A stretch of 63,819 nt of DNA from the IMG/VR virus record IMGVR_UViG_3300049629_000862, positions 1 through 63,819 of that record, one strand, 5' to 3'. The position numbers and the translations under genes were made by a program. Positions 59,269 through 63,819 of the stretch are shown piece by piece (the stretch's first letter is position 1; each line of letters opens with the position of its first letter). Source of the DNA: a virus. The notes beneath the pieces are model-generated. The model worked only from the letters and a program-made list of their open reading frames with translations, made no database searches and was not told the DNA's origin.

Positions 59269-59343
59269 GCGGGTATGATGTTAACGGTAGCATGACAGCC
59301 TTCCAAGCTGATCGAATCGGTTCGAATCCGATTACCCGCTCCA
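59269..59343 (+). tRNA. tRNA-Gly(TCC)
   Basis: Acceptor GCGGGTA/TACCCGC, anticodon stem ACAGC/GCTGA with loop CTTCCAA, T-loop TTCGAAT, U73, encoded CCA. U73 is the Gly discriminator. Confidence 0.94.
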
Positions 59344-59349
59344 AAATTT

Positions 59350-59426
59350 GCGGCTATGGTGTTTAACGGTTAGCACGAGACCTTGCCAAGGTTTAGGTTC
59401 CAGTTCGAATCTGGATAGCCGCTCCA
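59350..59426 (+). tRNA. tRNA-Gly(GCC)
   Basis: Acceptor GCGGCTA/TAGCCGC, anticodon loop TTGCCAA, T-arm CCAGT-TCGAATC, U73, encoded CCA. Confidence 0.94.
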
Positions 59427-59432
59427 ATCAAT

Positions 59433-59507
59433 GGTGTCTATGGTGTAGTGGAAGCATTACTCTCTGTGAAAGAGTAGGTACGAGGTCGGTACTCGTTAGA
59501 CACCCCA
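59433..59507 (+). tRNA. tRNA-His(GTG) with unusual T-loop
   Basis: An extra G at -1 pairs with C73, the His identity pair, before acceptor GTGTCTA/TAGACAC. The anticodon loop is CTGTGAA. The T-arm ACGAG-GTCGGTA-CTCGT has G54 and G58 in place of T54 and A58. Encoded CCA. Confidence 0.9.
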
Positions 59508-59508
59508 G

Positions 59509-59582
59509 GCTTCGTTAGTTTAATGGTAGAACACCGCCCTTACAAGACGGTTACGGCAGTTCGATTCTGTCACGAAGCACCA
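59509..59582 (+). tRNA. tRNA-Val(TAC)
   Basis: Acceptor GCTTCGT/ACGAAGC, anticodon loop CTTACAA, T-arm GGCAG-TTCGATT-CTGTC, A73, encoded CCA. One C-A mismatch lies in the anticodon stem. Confidence 0.92.
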
Positions 59583-59586
59583 ATTT

Positions 59587-59662
59587 GCCGCTTTAGCTGA
59601 TGTGGTCATAGCAACGGTCTGAAGAGCCGTGGAATCTGGTTCGATTCCAGAAGGCGGTACCA
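59587..59662 (+). tRNA. tRNA-Phe(GAA)
   Basis: Acceptor GCCGCTT/AGGCGGT with wobbles, anticodon stem ACGGT/GCCGT with loop CTGAAGA, T-arm TCTGG-TTCGATT-CCAGA, A73, encoded CCA. Confidence 0.93.
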
Positions 59663-59663
59663 T

Positions 59664-59692
59664 TTGACAAGTTACATTTAATTTGATATAAT
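59664..59692 (+). promoter_or_regulatory. Sigma70-type promoter inside the tRNA cluster
   Basis: TTGACA (59664-59669), 17-base spacer, TATAAT (59687-59692), starting two bases after tRNA-Phe and ten before tRNA-Leu. It lacks the upstream inverted repeat of the other three tRNA promoters. Confidence 0.82.
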
Positions 59693-59702
59693 GTTTTATA
59701 AT

Positions 59703-59790
59703 GCGGATGTGGCGAAATTGGTGAAACGCAGCAGACTTAAAATCTGCCACATTAGAAACACTGCGGGTTCGAATCCCGCCATCCGCACCA
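59703..59790 (+). tRNA. tRNA-Leu(TAA)
   Basis: Class II tRNA with acceptor GCGGATG/CATCCGC, anticodon stem GCAGA/TCTGC with loop CTTAAAA, long variable arm, A73, encoded CCA. Confidence 0.95.
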
Positions 59791-59798
59791 AGTTTAAA

Positions 59799-59877
59799 GG
59801 GCCTCTAGCTCATGCATGGTTAGAGCAGCGAACTCATAATTCGTTGGTGCGGGGTTCGACTCCCCGGGGGCCCACCA
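59799..59877 (+). tRNA. tRNA-Ile2 or Met (CAT)
   Basis: Acceptor GGGCCTC/GGGGCCC, anticodon loop CTCATAA, T-arm CGGGG-TTCGACT-CCCCG, encoded ACCA. The D-arm and anticodon region closely resemble E. coli tRNA-Ile2, so lysidine-modified Ile is as likely as Met. Confidence 0.9.
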
Positions 59878-59885
59878 GATTCAAT

Positions 59886-59959
59886 CGCGGGTTAGAGAAA
59901 CGGTATCTCAGAAGCCTCATAAGCTTCAGTTGTTGGTTCGACTCCAGCACCCGCTACCA
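59886..59959 (+). tRNA. tRNA-Met(CAT) with C1-U72 mismatch
   Basis: CGCGGGT/ACCCGCT leaves C1 opposite U72, as non-pairing at 1:72 marks initiator tRNAs; anticodon loop CTCATAA, T-loop TTCGACT, encoded ACCA. The anticodon stem GAAGC/GCTTC lacks the three G-C pairs of an initiator. Its last six bases overlap the stop of the minus-strand gene. Confidence 0.85.
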
Positions 59960-60472
59960 CTTTCCTGCTTCTCTACCAAAATCAAAAAACCATACACAAA
60001 ATCGTATTGCAACTGTTAATGTAATAATAAGAATTATTCCCCAAAAAGTATTTTCAATAAATCTCTTTCTTCGAATTGCTTGATCACGAATCATTCTTTC
60101 TCTTTTTTCACGTATGTCTCTTCTTAAATGAAGAAACTGACTGTAACCTTCTGCACCAAGATGTTGAAGTTCCCCATAGTAAAACATATGATATATCTCT
60201 GCTTCCATTTCACGGAGTTTTTGTTGTGCAATGATAATATCAAATGCTTCGGCTGTTTCGCTTTGCCCAAATCCTATCTTTTCAAATAAACCTAATTTTC
60301 TCTCACCCGAATCATTTTTACTATTGTTTATAAGTTGTTGTAATTGCCCAGCAGCATCAGCCCATTTTGAAAGCTGTCGATAAACACCTTCAATTTCTTG
60401 CCCAACTTTAACCGCAGCCTTTAAGCCATTAAAGGCGGCTGTCACTGTTCCCATTAGAGTTATTGGATCCAT
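59954..60472 (-). CDS. Membrane-anchored helical protein
   Basis: 172 residues. Charged helices (LREMEAEIYHMFYYGEL, REKRERMIRDQAIRRKRFIEN) lead to one transmembrane segment near the C-terminus (FWGIILIITLTVAIRFCVWFF). The TAG stop lies within the 3' end of the convergent tRNA-Met. It is the last gene of the minus-strand operon and starts at the stop of the Agt-like gene. No family was recognised; similar small membrane proteins occur near lipid or structural genes in marine phages. Confidence 0.6.
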   Translation of the reverse strand: MDPITLMGTVTAAFNGLKAAVKVGQEIEGVYRQLSKWADAAGQLQQLINNSKNDSGERKLGLFEKIGFGQSETAEAFDIIIAQQKLREMEAEIYHMFYYGELQHLGAEGYSQFLHLRRDIREKRERMIRDQAIRRKRFIENTFWGIILIITLTVAIRFCVWFFDFGREAGKW

Positions 60473-61476
60473 CAGTTTACCTTTACAAGGTTATTCCTAA
60501 AAATACGCCATGCATTCTCCCAACTCCATTCTTTACTCTTTTCAAGTACAACATCTCGGTTTAAATTTAAACAATCATCCACTGCGATTGAAAGATTGTC
60601 GTTCATATATCCAGTTAGTCCTTGTGATACTATGTCTTTAGGTCCTCTACATGGATATGCCGCTATAGGTGTTCCGCATGCCATAGCCTCAATCATGACG
60701 ATACCAAATGTTTCCCATTTGCTCGGAAAAACAAATACATCAGCATTAGCATAATAATATGCTAAGTCTAAACCCGTTTTAAAGCCAACGAATTCAACGT
60801 CTGGATAATTCTTTTCATATACATCTCGCATAGGTCCATCACCCACCATAATCTTGTGAGAATTCGGATAATCGATATTAAAGAAATCTTCTAGATTTTT
60901 TTCTTTACTAACTCTACTCACACATACAAGCAATTTTTTATCATCAGACTTGTTGCGCTGACTAGGATTAAATATTGCCCTATCAACTCCTCTTGTCCAT
61001 GAAATTAGCTCACCATCAAACCCATTTTCGCGTAGATGCTTTACCATCGTATCTGTAGTAGTTAATACTTTTCCCGAATGCTTGTGAAACCAACGTATTA
61101 AAGGCCAAGTAAGGGCTTCAGGAATTCCAAAAAGTTTTCTAAGTCCTTCCGGAAAATTAGTGTGATAAGCAGTATTGTACCGATAACCGCGTTTGTCAAG
61201 ATATTGTCGAGCACACAAACCAAGAGGACCCTCGGTGGCGATATGGATATGATCCGGAGATATCTCCTCAATCTTCTCGCCGATTTTCCTGGGATAGGCA
61301 ATCTTGACTTCGTTGTAGCCAGGGCAATCAATGTAGTTGAACCACCCGGGATTAAGATATACAAAACGATAACCGTCCAAAAGCGCACAAGCCTCGATAT
61401 TTTTGTAGGTTGTGACCACTCCATTTATTTGATCCTGCAAGTTGTCTGTAATAATTAGTACAATTTTTTCAGACAT
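60472..61476 (-). CDS. agt: GT4 glycosyltransferase, Agt-like (glycolipid synthesis)
   Basis: 334 residues. The N-terminus has ITDNLQDQINGVVTTYKNIE, the entry of GT4 lipid glycosyltransferases such as SqdX and Agt. The C-terminal domain has SRVSKEKN with R188 and K191, and FPSKWETFGIVMIEAMACG with the EX7E pair E255 and E263. GT4 enzymes of this type add a sugar to diacylglycerol. Its start overlaps the end of the PlcP-like gene by eight bases; the pair matches the bacterial plcP-agt operon that remodels membrane lipids. Confidence 0.78.
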   Translation of the reverse strand: MSEKIVLIITDNLQDQINGVVTTYKNIEACALLDGYRFVYLNPGWFNYIDCPGYNEVKIAYPRKIGEKIEEISPDHIHIATEGPLGLCARQYLDKRGYRYNTAYHTNFPEGLRKLFGIPEALTWPLIRWFHKHSGKVLTTTDTMVKHLRENGFDGELISWTRGVDRAIFNPSQRNKSDDKKLLVCVSRVSKEKNLEDFFNIDYPNSHKIMVGDGPMRDVYEKNYPDVEFVGFKTGLDLAYYYANADVFVFPSKWETFGIVMIEAMACGTPIAAYPCRGPKDIVSQGLTGYMNDNLSIAVDDCLNLNRDVVLEKSKEWSWENAWRIFRNNLVKVN

Positions 61477-62233
61477 TCTCCACTTCCTCTTCTATTTCTT
61501 TCAACCATGTTACTATTTCCCATCTGCCGTCATAGTGTTCAACTAATGCTGTACAACTTTCTACCCAATCACCGTCATTCATATAAACTACGCCGTTAAT
61601 GGTTTTTATCTCAGCCAAATGAATGTGCCCACATATGACGCCATCAAATTTTCTTTTCTTACAATATTCTGAAAGCGTATTTTCAAACTTAAAAATAAAG
61701 TCTACTGCTCTTTTCACCTTCACTTTAAGAAATTTTGATAAACTCCAGTAGCCGAATCCTAACCTTCTTCTAAACCAATTAAACTTAGTGTTGAAAGATA
61801 ATATTGCATCATATGCTGAATCACCTAAGAACGATATCCATTTATGCAATCGTACAACGCCATCGAAAAAATCTCCGTGAGTAACAAGATATCTTTTACC
61901 GTCTATACCTAAGTGAGTACACTGATTTACGACTTCAATATTACCGAAGTTTGTATTATAGGGTATCAACAATCTTAGAAACTCATCATGATTACCCGCT
62001 ACGTAAGTTACTTTGGTGCCGCTTTTTGCGAATCCCAGAATTTTTCTTATGACTCTCGTATGTGATTCTTTCCATTTTAATTTATTTTTCTTAACTTTCC
62101 ATCCATCGATAATGTCACCAACAAGATATAATTCATCACATTGATTGTGAGTTAAAAAATTTAATAAAAGATTTGCTTTGCAATCTTTTGTTCCAAGATG
62201 AACATCGCTGATGAATATTGATTTGTATTTCAT
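61469..62233 (-). CDS. plcP: PlcP-like phospholipase C (LpxH-type metallophosphoesterase)
   Basis: 254 residues. The motifs are ISDVHLG (D10, H12), GDIIDG (D40, D43), GNHDEF (N81, H82), THGDFFD (H119) and GHIH (H203, H205), and the text RRRLGFGYWSLSKFLKVKVK and YMNDGDWVESCTALVEH is characteristic of the PlcP/LpxH2 branch. In marine heterotrophs PlcP hydrolyses phosphatidylglycerol-type lipids and feeds diacylglycerol to Agt. Both genes sit here in one operon. The gene begins right after the coiled-coil membrane protein. Confidence 0.83.
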   Translation of the reverse strand: MKYKSIFISDVHLGTKDCKANLLLNFLTHNQCDELYLVGDIIDGWKVKKNKLKWKESHTRVIRKILGFAKSGTKVTYVAGNHDEFLRLLIPYNTNFGNIEVVNQCTHLGIDGKRYLVTHGDFFDGVVRLHKWISFLGDSAYDAILSFNTKFNWFRRRLGFGYWSLSKFLKVKVKRAVDFIFKFENTLSEYCKKRKFDGVICGHIHLAEIKTINGVVYMNDGDWVESCTALVEHYDGRWEIVTWLKEIEEEVENV

Positions 62234-62899
62234 TTAATTTGCCAGAGGATTATCCAATGCTTTCTTAATCTTATCATCCACTTCACGGCGAATAGTTCTA
62301 AGTTCAGCATTTGTTTCACGCTCAATACGATTGACACGCTCATTAACATTTTGTACGGTAGAGTCAACTTGCTTTTGCATCTCTCTTACTTGTGAATCAG
62401 CACTGCGGCGAATCTCTTTTATTTCTGCTTCAGTACCAAGTCTAATTTCTTTTATTTCACTGTCAATCTGTCTTCTAATTTGGTTTATATCTTTTTCAAC
62501 TTCACGTTGAGCAACTTTCGATCCGCGTTCAACACCTTCCAGTACAGTCTCAGTTCTACGAATATCACCTTTTAAATTTTGATTAATATCGCGGGTATAT
62601 CCGACAACTTTTTCGCTGTTCTCTTCTAATTTAATAATACGTGCTTCATACTCACTGAAGTCGGGAGCAACATAATTTGCAATTTTCTTCTTCATGCCCT
62701 CATAATCTTTATACGCTTCGAATACACCGTACATACCACCAATCACAGATGAAACAATACCAAAAGCAATCATAAGTTTTGCAGGTGTAAAACTATAACC
62801 ACCAATACTGATAACAGTATCTTTACTAGCATACTTCTTCATTGCATCTTGAAGTTCATCGACTTTTTTATCAACGTTTTTATCTTCTGTACTGCTCAT
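62234..62899 (-). CDS. Membrane-anchored coiled-coil protein
   Basis: 221 residues. One hydrophobic segment (PAKLMIAFGIVSSVIGGMYGVF, about 40-60) anchors a long charged coiled coil (IRRTETVLEGVERGSKVAQ, KEIRRSADSQVREMQKQ) to about residue 215. It starts within the end of the preceding gene and ends at the plcP start, so it belongs to the same operon. Such proteins occur in many T4-like cyanophages without known function. It may scaffold a membrane process. Confidence 0.65.
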   Translation of the reverse strand: MSSTEDKNVDKKVDELQDAMKKYASKDTVISIGGYSFTPAKLMIAFGIVSSVIGGMYGVFEAYKDYEGMKKKIANYVAPDFSEYEARIIKLEENSEKVVGYTRDINQNLKGDIRRTETVLEGVERGSKVAQREVEKDINQIRRQIDSEIKEIRLGTEAEIKEIRRSADSQVREMQKQVDSTVQNVNERVNRIERETNAELRTIRREVDDKIKKALDNPLAN

Positions 62900-63819
62900 C
62901 TACCATCTCCTTATGGATTCTATCTGATCTTTGATTAAGTTGCCTTAAAGCTCTTGCGTTATCACTAATAGTTGCTCTCTTATAAATATCTTCTGCTTTG
63001 TAAAAAGGCAGGTCAGGCAATTTCGCCTGTTCATACGCACTAAAACCAGGAACAGTCGATAATGAAGCCATCACATCATCTTGTGGGTCCTTTTGAGCGT
63101 TTCTTTGGGAAGATTGTTGACTTCTCTGTTGATCACCCGCGCGTCGTTGTTGTTCTCTTATTTGTTGCCTTTGTTGTTGGGGTGACTGTGGCGAAACATT
63201 ACGACTTGTTATACCAGTTCCTAGTTGCTGAGATTGTTGGTTAGAACTCAGGGCTTGATTAACAATTGGATCACTTGTTACTTGTGATGTAGTTAATAAC
63301 TTTGCAACATCTTCATTACCCACCGAAGGCACAGGAAGTGATGTTGTTGTAGTTACTGTGTTAATTTGCTGTGCAGTGGTATAACCTGGGCACTGTGGAT
63401 TGCTTTGTGGGTTAGCAGAACATGCATCAGCAATTTGTTTCTTTCTAAAAGCGTCGGCATATCCTGGGCAACCAGAATTGTATAGAGGATTTATTGTGCA
63501 TTGTTGATTGAAGTATGCCTGTTGGTACAGTGGGCAAGATGTAGAAAAAAGGGGATTAGAAGTACACTGTTGGTTTAAATATGCTGATTCATAAAGTGGA
63601 CATGATGTACTCGAAAGCGGATTTTCATTGCAGGTCTTATCAAATAAGGCTTTAGCATATCCTGGACAAGATGAGTTATAAAGAGGATTTGCTGTGCATT
63701 GTTGGGTAAAATATGCTTGTTGATATTCAGGACATAAAGGAGAAAATAGTTGATTTAAACTACATTGTTGTGCTTGATAAGCAGCAGCATAGCCTGGGCA
63801 ATTCGATCCAAATAGGGGA
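62880..63819 (-). CDS. Cysteine-repeat protein (5' end outside window)
   Basis: The frame is open from the window edge (63819) down to the stop at 62880, so the GTG at 63332 is not the start. The first visible part (about 63380-63819) carries six tandem 22-residue repeats of the form CPxYxxAYxxQQCxxNPLxxxx, each with two Cys. A variable linker and a Gln/Arg/Ser-rich region follow, then a C-terminal helical domain (LNQRSDRIHKEMVDEQ). It overlaps the coiled-coil membrane gene by 20 bases. The repeats suggest disulfide-stabilised rods, perhaps outside the cytoplasm or in the virion. Confidence 0.75.
   Translation of the reverse strand, partial: PLFGSNCPGYAAAYQAQQCSLNQLFSPLCPEYQQAYFTQQCTANPLYNSSCPGYAKALFDKTCNENPLSSTSCPLYESAYLNQQCTSNPLFSTSCPLYQQAYFNQQCTINPLYNSGCPGYADAFRKKQIADACSANPQSNPQCPGYTTAQQINTVTTTTSLPVPSVGNEDVAKLLTTSQVTSDPIVNQALSSNQQSQQLGTGITSRNVSPQSPQQQRQQIREQQRRAGDQQRSQQSSQRNAQKDPQDDVMASLSTVPGFSAYEQAKLPDLPFYKAEDIYKRATISDNARALRQLNQRSDRIHKEMVDEQYRR

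Noticed and set aside
59691-60083. Plus-strand ORF through tRNA-Leu, tRNA-Met/Ile2 and tRNA-Met
   Set aside because: It is a read-through of three tRNA genes and antisense of the membrane protein gene, with no ribosome site.
62880-63332. GTG at 63332 as the start of the cysteine-repeat gene
   Set aside because: The frame continues open to the window end with six regular repeats, so the real start lies beyond it.
1-63819. Integrase, repressor or other prophage genes and insertion sequences
   Set aside because: None was seen on either strand; the gene set is that of a lytic T4-like phage.

Overview
The window is a contiguous piece of a large, AT-rich, T4-like myovirus. A near-complete T4-type late gene array (neck gp13/14/15, terminase gp16/17, sheath gp18, tube gp19, portal gp20, head core, protease gp21, scaffold gp22, capsid gp23) is followed by a T4-type recombination, late-transcription and replication array (gp3/gp19-like tube protein, UvsY, UvsW, gp55, gp47, gp46, gp1, gp45, DsbA, gp44, gp62, RegA). 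The gene order (gp23, tube-like protein, UvsY, UvsW, gp55, gp47, gp46, gp45, gp44, gp62, RegA), the Hsp20, the 2OG-oxygenase and the collagen-like fibres resemble marine and freshwater cyanomyoviruses and pelagiphages. The host is not identifiable, but a Gram-negative aquatic bacterium is the best guess. No integrase, repressor cassette, insertion sequence or CRISPR array was seen.

Layout. 1-17.8 kb: an adhesion module of four long fibre proteins (three with Gly-Pro-Ile/Gln collagen-like repeats, two with NVFIG-type beta-roll repeats, one with a Peptidase_S74-type self-chaperone), a fibrinogen-like lectin, two LamG-type proteins, a glycine-rich adhesin and a tail assembly chaperone. 17.9-22.3 kb: a glycan cassette of three glycosyltransferase-like proteins, a sulfotransferase and an APS-kinase/nucleotidyltransferase fusion. 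22.3-36.5 kb: neck, packaging, tail and head genes, closed by a strong terminator. 36.5-54 kb: recombination, sigma factor, deformylase, clamp and loader, RegA, with inserted accessory genes (2OG oxygenase, DruA-like protein, HTH protein, glycosyltransferases, EndoVII-like nuclease, Hsp20, phosphoesterase, dCMP deaminase, SprT-like protein). 55.6-60 kb: a cluster of 26 tRNAs (27 in the window, covering all 20 amino acids by anticodon) with sigma70-type promoters, three unexplained stem-closed RNA elements, and two protein genes. 60-63.8 kb, minus strand: a membrane protein, a PlcP/Agt-like lipid remodelling pair, a coiled-coil membrane protein and the C-terminal part of a cysteine-repeat protein.

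Regulation. Late genes are preceded by a T4-like late promoter motif (NATAAATA or CTAAATA), often overlapping the stop codon of the upstream gene. This fits the gp55 sigma factor and gp45 clamp encoded here. The HTH gene, a tiny membrane-protein operon and the tRNA blocks instead carry good -35/-10 promoters. Three of the tRNA promoters share an inverted repeat GTTGT-N6-ACAAC just upstream of the -35 box.

Most notable: (1) the sulfation plus glycosylation cassette; (2) a phage plcP-agt pair, which in marine bacteria swaps phospholipids for glycolipids under phosphate stress; (3) three structured RNA elements inside the tRNA cluster; (4) a tRNA-Arg lying in frame inside the 3' end of an HODM-like gene; (5) a compact H-type pseudoknot between regA and hsp20; (6) a prolyl-hydroxylase-like enzyme coexisting with very long collagen-like fibres. 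All function calls come from reading motifs and context; no database search was run.
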